DNA of 64,000 nt from Hydractinia symbiolongicarpus (GCF_029227915.1 NC_079887.1:22937650-23001649); one strand, 5' to 3'; counted from the stretch's first letter, positions 11,890 to 23,605 are shown. Made by a program: numbers and translations. The notes: generated by a model not told the origin, from the letters alone.

Positions 11890-13161
11890 TTAAATGTCAA
11901 CTCTAGCGCAATGCCACTGCCAGCGTACAGCACCTTCCATTACGAAATACTCCGTGAACTCGTCTCTTATTGCTTTGGCTTGATTACTAGATCGATTGCC
12001 GTAAATGTCATTGGACAGTGAAAACCATGTGCCAGTAGGAGTATGTTCTCTCCAAGCACCTTCGATAATTTCACCACGCTCATTCTCTCGGTCGACAAGA
12101 CCAATTGGTAGCTCAATTTTGCCCACAGAACTTTTGCTCCTCTGCCAGTTATGCAATGCCACTGTTGCCATTGTGATGGTAGAAACCTTTTCTGGTTCTA
12201 AGTTTATAGGTCGACAAAAAATGCGCCACCGATTTGCCAATATCCCAAATCCGTTTTCAGAAATTCTTCTCTTTCGTGACAGTCGATAATTGAAGATGCG
12301 TTTGTTTACTGTCAGATTTTTTTGTGGATAAGGCTTCATCAGGTAATTCTTAAGAGGAAACGCATCATCTCCTGTTATCACATACGGCACTTTGTTGTTT
12401 CGACCTGGTAAATTGCAAACCTCTGGTAAATTTAGCGATCCACTGTCTAGCGCCTTCTTTAAATTACATTGGTCCCATATACCTCCATCAGAATTTCTAC
12501 CGTTCGCTCCAACTTCCACATAAAGAAACTCATATTCTGGCCCGACAAGAGCCATGAGCACTACACTGTCTGTCCCTTTATAGTTTCGGTAATGAGACCC
12601 TGAATTTGGGGGCTGCTGAATGACGATATGCTTCCCATCGAGAGCACCTAATCCATTTGGGAAGTTCCAACGCTCATTGAACTTTCTGGAGATATCTAGC
12701 CATTCCCCCTGTGTTTTCGGAGTTGAAAGGAAGGTTGGACCCAACCTCTTTATGATAGCTTCAGATACCTCCATAACAGCTGCTGAAATTCTTTTTCTTG
12801 ACACTCTGAATTGAAATTCTAAAGACCTGAAAGTCTCACCAGTCGCTAAGTAACGTAGGGCCACGCAAACGAGCTCAGCTGGTGTGATAGAATTCCTCAT
12901 ATTTGTATCTTGTTTCTGCAAATCCTCAGAAAGAAGACCGACTAGGTATTCGAATTGAGCGTTATTCATACGTATATACCCTCTACATTTCTTCTCATCG
13001 TTTTTTATTTCGTTGAAGATTGTATGAAAAGCGCCAAGACACTCTCTATTCCCAAGCCACGGTTGCACCCAGCAATTTCTTGGTGGTTCTTCACGATCTT
13101 CCTCTTCTTCTTCGTCCAACAAAAGTAAAGCTAAAATAACTTCTCTGTTTATTCCTGCCAT
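11890..13161 (-). CDS. PIF/Harbinger transposase (DDE_Tnp_4 type)
   Basis: 423 residues, uninterrupted. After an acidic N-terminus (residues 16-25) comes the WVQPWL motif typical of these enzymes, then a helix-turn-helix region at about 65-140 (LRYLATGETFRSLEFQF..SRKRIS). The DDE nuclease core follows: D175 in ALDGKH, D265 in ITGDDAFPL and E302 in SENGFG. RWRIF and a terminal LHNW segment close the fold. All three putative catalytic acids are present and there is no stop or frameshift, so the enzyme may be functional. It cuts and rejoins element ends at TWA targets in the nucleus (family knowledge). Its start lies about 190 bp inside the right end. The partner gene is the MADF protein at 10.6 kb. 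Confidence 0.94.
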   Translation of the reverse strand: MAGINREVILALLLLDEEEEEDREEPPRNCWVQPWLGNRECLGAFHTIFNEIKNDEKKCRGYIRMNNAQFEYLVGLLSEDLQKQDTNMRNSITPAELVCVALRYLATGETFRSLEFQFRVSRKRISAAVMEVSEAIIKRLGPTFLSTPKTQGEWLDISRKFNERWNFPNGLGALDGKHIVIQQPPNSGSHYRNYKGTDSVVLMALVGPEYEFLYVEVGANGRNSDGGIWDQCNLKKALDSGSLNLPEVCNLPGRNNKVPYVITGDDAFPLKNYLMKPYPQKNLTVNKRIFNYRLSRKRRISENGFGILANRWRIFCRPINLEPEKVSTITMATVALHNWQRSKSSVGKIELPIGLVDRENERGEIIEGAWREHTPTGTWFSLSNDIYGNRSSNQAKAIRDEFTEYFVMEGAVRWQWHCARVDI

Positions 13162-13269
13162 ATTTTAATCACACATGAACTCAATAAAAAACTTAAGGAT
13201 ACGGTATATCCTTTGAGCATGATTTTTTAACTTCGATTTTCGAAATAATCTTGCAGCAAATAAGATGTG

Positions 13270-13350
13270 GCGCCACGAGAAACATTTTCATGCGCATGCT
13301 ATGGGACATGTTGCATAGCACGCGCATGAAAATGTTCCTCGTGGCGCCTT
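13270..13350. repeat. Long palindrome forming the right Harbinger terminus
   Basis: GGCGCCACGAGAAACATTTT reads forward at 13270 and, with one mismatch, as its reverse complement ending at 13348, with a second stem half between. The right end is therefore a fold-back of about 80 bp, whereas the left end has only the inner stem in palindromic form. Confidence 0.8.
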
Positions 13351-13357
13351 AGCTTTA

Positions 13358-14020
13358 AACCGGTCCGACTTTGTAGAAATCGAATTCGACAAGTCTTTAC
13401 ATACCGAAAGGATACGATTTTTATATGATACACGATCCAAAAAATCGAATTCGACAAACCGAATTAATCGAATCGTGTATCACCGGTTTTAGTCAGATAT
13501 ATATTTTATTGTCAGTTTTACACTAGAAAATTTATACGGATTGAAGAAATTATTACGAATTCAAATAAACCCAAATTTTTTTCTCCGTTATTATTAAAAA
13601 TAAGAGTAGCGAGTAACACTAAAAGAAAGAATAATATTGACTAGGATTAGCACTTAAGTGTGCAGAATAAAAACCTCATAAGAACATCAAAAATACAGTT
13701 ATCTAGCTACTTGGCTTGTCTGGTCTGGATCATGCCAGTTTGTACTTAGAATCTTAAAATAGTTTTTAGGATTTATACATGGCTAAAAAAGTGATAAAAG
13801 TTATTTCAACATGCAATACGTGTCAAATAGAAAGTTTTAGGACACGAAAATTTTTTAAAAAATAGATCTTTAAATCATTGGCATAAAATTAAAAGTCAGA
13901 AAATAGATTAGCGCTATTGTTATCATCTTTTGTTAAACAATTACAACTAGTGCCCAGTGATTCAGATAGACCACAGAAATGACGTATTTGTGAGAGGACG
14001 AAGGATGAATTTTTTGTATT
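13358..14020. other. Intergenic DNA with one small palindrome
   Basis: GATACACGAT at 13427-13436 and ATCGTGTATC at 13472-13481 form an inverted repeat around an ATCGAATTCGAC-rich core, possibly a MITE remnant. Nothing else recognised. Confidence 0.45.
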
Positions 14021-14200
14021 ATGTCGGGTGTAAACTGCGCAATTCAGGGTTGCGAAGTAGCTCTAAGTATAAGGGTATGTCCTTTGTGAAACAACAACCA
14101 TTGCTTCACCTGGAATTACATTAAAGACTTGATGCTAGAAGATTTAGAGTTTGACTTTCGGTTGTGTCCTATAATTACTACTGAGCACATAAAATAAACA
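14021..14200 (+). pseudogene. THAP zinc-finger domain remnant
   Basis: The frame begins MSGVNCAIQGC, matching the C-x4-C start of a THAP DNA-binding domain. After a one-base shift it continues with SSSKYKGMSFVK, again THAP-like. No Cys-x2-His second half or transposase core follows in readable form, so this is the broken 5' end of a THAP-type transposase or host THAP gene. THAP proteins bind DNA as C2CH zinc fingers (family knowledge). It lies just before the inverted duplicate arm B, but I could not connect the two. Confidence 0.5.
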
Positions 14201-14859
14201 TCATTATACAGCAAGGGGGACATTTAGTTATAAATGTCCGCCTTGCAGCACGAGGTTTAAGTACCACTGTAAGTATTTTTTTTTATGTCATAATTCTTTG
14301 CGGGGATTAAATTTCGTGGTTGAGCTCATTCACAAAAATCGAGCATTTCGTGGGGACTTATTTTTGCGTTTCGACATTTTTGATTATTTTATGAAATTGG
14401 CAAATTTAGTTTTCATCAAATATTGTCGAATAGTATGAATATACAACGGCGAATTCTGGCCAGAGTTACAGCTTCAATGGTGTGAGCTTTGGTATTGCTA
14501 GAAGCTCTTTTCCTCAGTTACAAAAAAACTTACCGTTAAAATGGCTGGAATTGTGAGGAACCATAATTGTACGCTGAACCAAAAAAAGAAGTGGTTCTGG
14601 GATGTGAAGAAAAAATGTAAAGATTCTGCTGTTCCTTCAGAAAACGCGACCAGATCGTGACATCAGAACAATGTTTTTTAATATCGCTACACAAGATCAA
14701 AATCACACAGCCGGCCAAGTGAAAAAGTAGACACTTTTGTAATCGATGACTAGATGTAGTTTAGTTTAAAAGATAGAAAAGATTATATGTTTTAGCTCGT
14801 TTTTTTGTTAAGGGAAAACCGGGAGGGAATGTACAAATGTGGAAGTAGAAATTTAGACC
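14201..14859. other. Non-coding stretch
   Basis: No gene recognised. The open frame at 14536-14718 on the minus strand has no known motif. Confidence 0.4.
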
Positions 14860-16012
14860 ATGAAAATTAAAAAAATCATCAGGTGAATACTAACGGAATG
14901 GTTTTGTCAGAATCCTCTTGAAAGCTACTTTGGTCGACAGAGATCAATGGGCTAACGTAGAGGTAACCACAATGTAAGAACTTTTGGATACCAAGAATCC
15001 ACGTACTTCTAAAACCTTTAGGCCTATTTCTGGCCAGAAATGAGAAGCAAAACTTTGAAATTAATTTAGAGCCTTTACTCTCTCGTACAAATAACAAAAA
15101 AAATCTGATGTTTTATAACTTTTTCGGTGTTGTTACAAAGTTTAAAAAAGAAGCAGGTTAAAAACAAAAGAGGAAGTCTTAAAAAATCGTATCTTTAAAA
15201 ATATTGTTTGGTATGGAATTTCAGTGCAGGTGTATAGTGGTACCATTTTTGTTCACTGAAATTCTAGGAATTTTCATGGAATTGCTTATTAAGCATATTT
15301 TAAAACCTAGATTTCTCTTTAAGAATGGTGTTGTCATAGTGTTCTTTTAAATTTTTTAATTTTTTTAAATAAAAAATTAAAAAATAGCAAAAAGGACAAT
15401 ACCGAGAAATACACGCTTGCACGAATTGAAAAACGTGATTGAATCAATCATGAGTGAGGAAACTAAAAGTTATAAACTATAAGTCATTTAAGCTATGAGT
15501 CAGGAAAATAACAAAGAAACGCAATGCAATGATTATGCCATCTACATACTGCCTTGTCTGTCATCAAACACTTTATTATCTCTGTGTACTTTATCATAAA
15601 CGTAAACGAAAATTTAAAGGTTCATTTTTCCTTTTCTATTTTACAACATTACCCCTAAAATATTTTTCGACAATGAGAAGAATTGAAAAACTCCAGTCGA
15701 AACTTTCCAAAACCCACCTTTGTTTTTTGCATTGAAACACTTGTCTTCTTCAGTTCATGATTCTGAAGAATCCTGATGAACAAAATACTCCGACGTTTGA
15801 TGTTAGTTTCACTACAATGCGCTGTAGATTTACGCAGACGACATTATGTTTTCATTACATATCCACTGGTGTAATTAAAGATGTTATGCTTTTTCTGAGT
15901 AAACTTGAAAACGTGTGAAGATATGTGTTTAGGTGTAATAGTGAAACTCAAGATAATTAAACTGCCCCTTGTTTAAAACGGGACAAAAGGACATTCGCTA
16001 AACTTATTTGTG
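14860..16012. repeat. Inverted duplicate, arm B (partner at 1-1.56 kb)
   Basis: Reverse-complement partner of arm A. Its outer end, CGGGACAAAAGGACATTCGC, mirrors positions 14-35 of the window. A plus-strand frame at 15529-15735 (KRKFKG...) parallels the minus-strand frame at 275-505 of arm A (QRKFKG...), so both arms derive from one ancestral sequence. Both are decayed and no intact gene remains. Confidence 0.6.
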
Positions 16013-16444
16013 TGATTTCAAACAGACTCAGACTTCGGTTTGTTGTTAATGTTGAAAAACATCTTAAAGAGCTTATCGTGCGGTAATCTGAGTAGTAGTA
16101 AAGGGCTTTAAAAATAGTACAAAACTAACTTGATCTTTTCTGTAAAAAATGTAATAATTCCATATATAATAAAAACGAAACTTTTGTGAACTGCAAAGTA
16201 AATGCAAATTATGCAACGCTAGAATCATTAAGATTTTGGATTACATCCCAGAGATTTTGTACTTGTCACACTTTTCTGACCGACTTTTGAAACGATAGAT
16301 GTGACGTCAGAATTTATCAGTTAAAATTAACCCCCGAAGTTACTTGCAGTACCTAACTTCGTGCAGCCTTTTTAAAATATAGCAGTCATATCAAACCAGC
16401 CAAGGCTAGGCACAACTATTTCATGTCACTTTCATGGGTTATTC
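16013..16444. other. Non-coding spacer
   Basis: Nothing recognised between arm B and the second GPCR segment. Confidence 0.4.
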
Positions 16445-19320
16445 TTCTTTCAATTTGATTCTTTATTTATAATTTTTGTATGCGCAATCTCTTTATAAAA
16501 CGCTCAACTATATCCTTCCGACACCTGAGAAAGCCGTTGATGCTTCTAGCAACAGATTCTTTCTGTTTTGATTTGGAGACAGATTTTCCATTTTATAGTG
16601 GGATTTTTCTTTAGTTCAATTACTTGTTCTTTGACTTGTAATTCACCTTATCGTATACCAGTTCTGTACTAGCGAACCGATGTCATTTGCACACTTTTGC
16701 CGTATGCTATAATCCTTGGAGTTTAATTTGTTCCCATTTTTATGAAAGAAAAAAAAGTCATATTTACGTTGCGTTGGATACAATATACAAAACATACCGT
16801 CTGTGATTCGAAAGAAAATCAACAAATGTTAAAGAAAAAACATTTCTTTCCCCTATCCTATAATACTTGGTTTATCAAACGTTGTTTAAACATTTTCTCG
16901 ATCATCTCGTTCATCAAAAAATATCCCTTACAAAACTCTTATTATGAGAAATTGATATTCTTGGGTGATTAGTAGCAATATAATCATTGGAATCATAATT
17001 TAAAGATTAACTCTTAATTCTCTGATAAATTTAAACTGAAGAGGCTCTTATTTGCCGAGAAAACTTTAGACCTAAGTGTCTCAATTTCACAGGACGTAAT
17101 TTACCGCGACACTGGGTCATGCTTAATAAGGACTCGGCTTTAAGGGGTATTGACAATCTCATTTGGTCTTATATAACCTTAAACAAACCTTTTGGTTAAC
17201 AGAATTAAACCTAAATTAAATTTAGTTAAGAACCAATTCTTAAAAAGTCCGATCGTCGACCTATAAAGTGCCTAAATTATGCAAGCCATGAAGTATAGCT
17301 CAACTCATAATATATTTTTTTCTTTTAATTTTTATTTTTAATGCCAAACCTTTACCATTAACATCAACAGATAATTCATATTCATATTTTAATTGTTCAC
17401 GTTTTAAATACAATAAATATGCGTCAGTATTTAAAAAAGATCATACAAAGATGAAATAAATTTAAACCGTGATGCAACTATTTTAAACACACAAAATACA
17501 GCCGATAATACTTGATGATAATTTTCACACAGACAAACATTTTCTTTCGCCACTTTCAAAACAATATACTAATCCATTACCATCTTTTACCATAGGTTTA
17601 ATCATATCCCCAGAATTTGCTTTGCACGTCACATCTACTGTTCTTGCGTCCGTCGATGACGTCAGTTCCGTTGAGACGTCTTCGCTGCCAACAGGATGAA
17701 GTCTATTAGTTCTGACAGAAACAACTCCATCAGCTAACTTTGGTGAAGCCTCTTGCAAGTGTGCATGTAAGTAATAACCAGGTTGTCGTTTAAACTCAGT
17801 GACTGATCCACCTTGCATTAGTTGGCGTAATTCCTTAGACATGCGTCGCCGAGCTCGGTTAAATGTGGCGTTTGTGCAACAATAAATCAATGGAGCTATA
17901 ACACCATCGACGAATGTAAGAAGTTTCATGGTAAAATGTATAATATCCTCAGTGTTTGAATCATGATAACTCGAGTTGAAACATGCTTTACACAGGGACT
18001 GCAATAAATAATAACAACAACTTGGCCCCCAGCAAAGTACGTAAAAGAAAACTATAAGTAAGGTTATTTTGGATTTATTGAAATGTGAACTTGCCAAGCG
18101 TCTTGTGCCTGTGTTTCCTCGAGCAAGTTTTCTCTGAGTGAGTACCTTACGTGCTTTCTTAAAGATTACCACATAGCAACCAGCTATTATTAAAAACGGT
18201 AGAAGCGTATTGCCTAACAGCATAAAAACAGTCCATATTTTTTGTGGATTATAGTTACAGACACTTTTTCCATGATTCGGTATGAATGGTATTAAATTTA
18301 GCAAGAGTGAATACATCCAGATAGATATTGTTAAATATAACATTCTTCGCGTTGTGACGATAATGTGGTATTTTAACGGTAGCCGAACACCGATAAATCT
18401 GTCAAGTGTTATAACGAGTAGACTGAGACAGGAAGCATAGTTTGTAAATAAATATGAAAGCCTGAAAGTGTCACACACAACTGTCTTGTTTCCAGTCCCA
18501 GCTTTCTTGACTGCGTACGACGGAATAACAAAAATGCTCTGTAAAAAGTGTGCAATAAGCAAACTGCATATAGCTATGTGTGATGGTCTGTGTAGAGTTT
18601 TATTCAAAATAATAATTACAATGCAGTACAGGTTCACAATAAAAACTGTGCCACACAACAATCCAAGCAAAACAACTATCTCGATCTTTGACATTTCACT
18701 AAAAATAAACAAAATTTTTTATATTATTTCTTATAAAACCGGCTAGACGTGGCTAAACTGTTAACATTTAGAAATTCCAGAATGATTTTGGCCAAGACTT
18801 AACCAGATAAGCTTAAACACAGACCTTTAATACAAGCAACGTTGACTAACTTCACAATTTTTACGACATCAACAAACGAATAATTACCAAAATGCAATAA
18901 ATATTTCTATCTGTTTGCAACAGCTATTCAGTAAATATATTGCGGAAAGTAGCAAATAGAATATAGTTGCTGCGAATATAAATATGACTGCTTTATATAA
19001 TATAGCAGTCATAAATAATAACAAAGATGTATGTATAAAAACACCTCCATACCATAAAATACAACTTCATCTTTGAAAGGTTTAATTTTTAATTCATTCT
19101 GTTACTTAAATTTGTTAAAGCTTACAAGTACAAAAATTTAAAAACCGCGAGAATCTCTACCTTCCCCTTTATTATCAAATAAAAAGCTTTCTATGTGTAT
19201 TATGTAACAAAACATGTAACCTCGTGGTGTAGTATCGAAACGAAAAAAAACATTATACATATTTATGAAGGCTGCACGTAATAGGCATAAATTTTTAAAC
19301 ATCTATTTTTACGAATTTGG
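16445..19320. repeat. Direct segmental duplicate, copy 2 (holds GPCR 2)
   Basis: Same orientation as 7408-9600. Extra sequence relative to copy 1 is visible at about 17180-17430 and 18960-19040. Near-identity in the transmembrane-coding part contrasts with clear divergence in the flanks. Confidence 0.85.
17525..18712 (-). CDS. Class A (rhodopsin-like) GPCR, paralogue 2
   Basis: 395 residues, intact and intronless. It shares all landmarks with paralogue 1, one residue earlier: LDRF at 103-106, CWGP at 227-230 and APLIY at 273-277, with His again at the TM2 sodium-site position. Differences cluster in the extreme N-terminus, the third intracellular loop (KARKVLTQRKLARGN versus KASQVFTQRKLALAN) and the cytoplasmic tail. 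The tail ends ten residues later than that of paralogue 1, because paralogue 1 lacks two bases near its 3' end. Conservation of membrane segments with a changing loop and tail suggests both copies remain functional and may differ in coupling or desensitisation (inference). Ligand unknown. Confidence 0.9.
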   Translation of the reverse strand: MFIFSEMSKIEIVVLLGLLCGTVFIVNLYCIVIIILNKTLHRPSHIAICSLLIAHFLQSIFVIPSYAVKKAGTGNKTVVCDTFRLSYLFTNYASCLSLLVITLDRFIGVRLPLKYHIIVTTRRMLYLTISIWMYSLLLNLIPFIPNHGKSVCNYNPQKIWTVFMLLGNTLLPFLIIAGCYVVIFKKARKVLTQRKLARGNTGTRRLASSHFNKSKITLLIVFFYVLCWGPSCCYYLLQSLCKACFNSSYHDSNTEDIIHFTMKLLTFVDGVIAPLIYCCTNATFNRARRRMSKELRQLMQGGSVTEFKRQPGYYLHAHLQEASPKLADGVVSVRTNRLHPVGSEDVSTELTSSTDARTVDVTCKANSGDMIKPMVKDGNGLVYCFESGERKCLSV

Positions 19321-19539
19321 ACGGCCTAACCATGCCAAACATGCTCCCTTCTCAGATATATTGAGTTCGTTTCGAGTTGCTCTGATGAGATGATTTCTTT
19401 AAAGCTTTCACAACCTTGCCGCAGCAAGCAGATAACATTTTACAAAATCTTAAAACAGGAAATAAGTATTTTTTTAAAAAAAGAAAGTTAATATGGGAGT
19501 TTCTTGAAACGGTGAAGAAGATTGGTTTACTTATGAAAT

Positions 19540-19975
19540 AATTTAGCTTTTGGTAATTATTAATTCATGACTAATATTTATTACATATTTTAATGACGAA
19601 GCCTCTCCCAGAATTAGAGTCAATTCAACCTAATTTCAAATTATTTATAACTTGGAAAATGAAATCTTATTCAGTACTTGAATTTAACCAATCAAGGCGT
19701 TTTAAGGAGAGGAAGGACTTTTCGACATCTAATTTGTACGAGGATCTACTAATGAAATTTTTTTAGAGTTCTTTAATTATTAATTTACTATCAATACTTA
19801 TTTACATAAATTAATGACAAATCCTCTCCTAAAATTAAAGTCAGAATGCTACCATATTCCATATTTTTCTCAAAATTTCAAATTTTAATGAAATGAAATC
19901 CCGTAAAAGTTGAGGAAGAAATTCTCAACATCTATTTGAGCTGTGTGGATTTCAAGTATAAATGGTTGGCTTCTT
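19540..19975 (+). repeat. Degenerate tandem repeat, unit ~220 bp
   Basis: The order TTAATTATTAATT..TAATATTTATT..AATGACGAAGCCTCTCCCAGAATTAGAGTCA (from 19555) recurs with changes at 19778 as TTAATTATTAATTTACTAT..AATGACAAATCCTCTCCTAAAATTAAAGTCA. Both units then run into a GAGGAAG..CAACATCT segment. Another relic of that last segment is at about 20900. Confidence 0.6.
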
Positions 19976-21787
19976 TTAAAAAAGGGAAAACTAGAAATTT
20001 TTACATATTTTTAGAAGCATTACCTAAACTCTTTGATATATATTATTACATTATAATAAAACAACGCACGCGACTAAATTTGACGCCTAAATTCCACAAA
20101 GCCGGAAAGGATGGGTTATTTTTCCGAGTTTTCTTTCATATATTCCAAATTTTTGAAAAACCATTATTTCTAGTAGATCAGCAGAAAATCCGGTACCTGG
20201 GTAACTTGAACTTGATTTTGAGACAATATGCGAACATATACAATGAAGAAGGTATCAGCATGCTGATGTCAGCAGCGAAAATCGCTCAATATGGTCACGT
20301 GATTTAAGGCAACAGTAAGAGATTTTAAAATGGCAACACGCTGTAAACAAATACGAGATTGAACAGTCACAATAAAATCAATGACAGAGTTTTATTTAAT
20401 AAGCAATCATTCAGAAAAAAAAAATACATCGCATTAACAACGCCAAATAAATTTGCGTATGGAATATAGTTATAAAAAACGTAGTTTTCAAGATACATTT
20501 TCAAACGTTTGAAATATTTAGTGAGGTAGCTAACCAGTTATTTACACATGTTTAGCATTTTTTACTTTACAATAAGAAATTACCTGGTGAGGCAGAAGGT
20601 TATGCTATAGATAAATATAAATATTTATAAACGCACAAAAGGTTATATCGACAGAGTTTTATGTTCCTTGTAAATAGAGCTTGTATACCTCGTGGTTTGT
20701 TCGCCTGTGTCTGCCATTTTGATTTTCTGTTAAGGGAAATTGTTGTTGTCGTGGGTAACGCGCATTGTTTAATAAAGAAAGTTGTGGACATTCCCTGGAG
20801 AAAAGCTAAGTTATTTTTTACTTTGCTTGTATATAATCGCATAATATCTTCTTCTGCAATAGTCATATCAGTCCAAGCCTTATGTTACTAGTTGTTTCTT
20901 GAAAAAAGAGGAATAACTTTTCAACATCTGTTTAAAACAAGGATCTACAAATACAATTTGTTTGTTTCCTTCATAAAATAGATGTAAAACCTAAGGAAAA
21001 AGACATACAGAACAATACTATATTTTATTAAAATCTGTAAAAAGTGTCGTTACCTACACTGGGATCTCGTTTAAAATATAAAATAAAAATTGAGCAACAA
21101 AACCAAACTGCTATTCCTGAAACTTGATCAACTGCAACTACTTTTTGATTTCATTCCAAAAGTCATTTTAAAGTTTTTAGCAGAAAACACTAGAAAACTT
21201 AATTAAAAATATAACTGACAAAAAACTAATAAACTCGGTAAATACAATTAAACTACTTAACCCCTCATGAACAAGATACTATTAATAAATGACAACAATG
21301 AAGTTAATACCTCTGCTAGTTATTTAAACACGTGAAAGAATACACTTAAATTTTTTAAAGTTTATTGTGTTTCTTATCATAAAACGATCTTTGTTTTAAT
21401 AAAAAGGCTGCACATAAACGTTTTAAACAAAAAACCGTAAAAAAATCCACTTAAAAACAGTTTAAAATCTATTATATGCTTCTTATTACAGAATGTTGCC
21501 AATTTCAAGAAACGAACAATTAATTAAACTACTGGACCCTAATAGGCAAAAATTATATTAACAACGCTAATTGCCCGTGACTTTACCTGGACAATAATTT
21601 ACGACAAAGTACCCGTCACAGTAAATTTATATTAGCACACAATAAAATTCTCAGCAAATAAAATCACTTTTTTATCACATGATTTGTTCTAGCCAATTAA
21701 AAATGTAAACAAAACTTTTATAAAATACAGAACATTCTTATGGAGGATGTTTTATAAACGCTTTTATAAATTGTAAAAAAAAAAATT

Positions 21788-22035
21788 GACCCCGTCAGTC
21801 AGAGACAGACGAACGGACAGACACAGTTTTTGTATTATTATAAGAGACTAGTTATTCAAACCCATGGAAGTATGCACGTATGCATGGAAGTATAAAAATA
21901 ACTCTCTTAAGGTTTTATTGTGCTTATTAAAAAAAAAGGGTTGCTAATTTCTTAAATAAAATGCAAATAAAGCGTGATCGACTTTGCCGGTCACAGACGG
22001 ACAGACACAGTTTCGTATTAATATAAGAGATAACC
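21788..22035 (+). repeat. Two copies of a GACGGACAGACACAGTTT-type dispersed repeat end
   Basis: At about 21800-21850 and 21993-22031 the sequence CAGACG-ACGGACAGACACAGTTT followed by GTATTANTATAAGAGA occurs twice. Such pairs usually mark the truncated ends of a dispersed retroelement. I cannot assign the family. Confidence 0.6.
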
Positions 22036-23543
22036 AGCACCAATGCCAGGCTTGGATGTGTTCCTTTGTGGCACAATGAAGAAATCAAAATTAGGAGAAC
22101 TATCATTACTAAAACAACTAGTTGATTGGTCGACGGAAAATTGATTATTTAGGGAGAATTTGTTATTTTATATATTTTGATGAGTCATTGATAACCTTTC
22201 ATACCCCAAAAGTATTCTTTTTAAATTGGTTTACTTTTTTATCTATTGTGTAGAGCTTGAAAGGCGGATTAAACATGTGTGTGGATCGTATGTTTTTGCT
22301 ATTACAGAAATATTCATCGATCCCAAATCGATCTCAGATTTGGCCCAATTTTAGTCTCAGATGATTCCCCCTTACCAACAGAAAAATTAAAAAAATCTGC
22401 CGAAGGAAATTGTCACGGTTAGGAACGAAAAAACCAGTCCAATAATTTTTTTGAATAAAACTTACTCTCCCCAAATGAAAAGAAGAAATGCAGATAACAT
22501 AAAATTTAACTTCACTATAACTATTCTAAATTACCAGTTTTCATTCTTCGATGATACAATTCTAAAAATATGCATGCGATTTTAAAACCTCGTTTTCAAA
22601 GTTTGAATCCCAAGCGTTTTCTTAGAAGATTTGCTTGTTAAATACTTTGTTCTTTTGAAGTAGCAAGTTTTGTGTATCCTCTATAAAAAGAGGCGTGACA
22701 TGACCATTATATTTAACATCACATATTGTGGGAGAAGCAAAACATTCTCTTACGTCTTGAGCCTGAAATGCTAACTTTTACATGTGTGATGAAATTCCCA
22801 CGGTAATATAAAAGGAAAATACGAAAAAAATTATCCCTTTGAAAGAAAAAGAATAAAGGTGTAAAAATATTAATCATATGATCCAACTAAAGTTTCGTCA
22901 CACGATCAAGTCACGGAAAGAGTGCCAGGTGCAAAAATGTTTTGACCTCATCAAAAAACCTTAAGGTCCTGGTTTATTGTAGGCAAGAATAAATAAGACA
23001 TTATATATTTTAGTTTTTGCCTGAAATAGCGTTAATAAGTATTCGCATATGAGATAAATGTCTCAAAATCAGTATGAAAATGGCAAACTGTAAACGTGTG
23101 TGTCGAAAAAGGGAAACTGCGCATAACAAAAAGGCGTTAAAAAAATTAAGAATTGATAATATAGACTGAAATATTACAATAGTTAATGCCGCAAAAAAAT
23201 AAAAATAAAAATAGCGCAGCGCCGAACCGTAATAATTATCTGTATGGTTGTTAGTAATGCTTCATGATGTGGAGACATAAGCAAGATCTCAAAATTAGAG
23301 ATTTTTTAAAGCGCGCATGGTTGACAAAACAACAAACACAACACAGAGCAGAGTAGTGAAATGGAAAGGAGTCTTTATAACCCAAAATAGTTACTACAGT
23401 TGCTTAGCAACAGTTACTTATAAATTGGTTTCTTATAAAAAATGTACGTGTATATGGCGTCCAACTTTAAAGTCAAAAAACTGTTCTTAACATGCCTTTG
23501 GGAATAAAGAAAAAAAAACAGTTGACCATATGGTTGGCGTTTC

Positions 23544-23605
23544 TTTTACAATTTAGCAGTTCCTTTCAGCGCGGTTTTACAATTTAGCAGTTCCCTTCAG
23601 CGCGG
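23544..23605 (+). repeat. 31-bp perfect-length tandem duplication
   Basis: TTTTACAATTTAGCAGTTCC..TTCAGCGCGG is present twice in a row (23544-23574 and 23575-23605) with a single base difference, a recent local duplication. Confidence 0.9.

Larger units (their letters stand above)
10242..13354. mobile_element. Complete PIF/Harbinger DNA transposon, 3.1 kb
   Basis: The ends AGCTAAGGCGCCACGAGGAA (left) and its inverse (right) are near-perfect terminal inverted repeats. They are flanked by the direct duplication TTA at 10239-10241 and 13355-13357, the 3-bp target duplication expected of this superfamily. Inside lie two intact convergent genes, a two-MADF DNA-binding protein (+) and a DDE transposase (-), with about 110 bp between their stops. 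Both genes intact plus an exact TSD suggest a young, possibly active copy. Each end also forms a hairpin (10269-10308; 13270-13350). Confidence 0.93.

Noticed and set aside
19936-20307. 123-residue frame in the gene-poor interval
   Set aside because: Lys/Phe/Ile-rich AT-driven composition, partly inside a degenerate tandem repeat, with no known motif.
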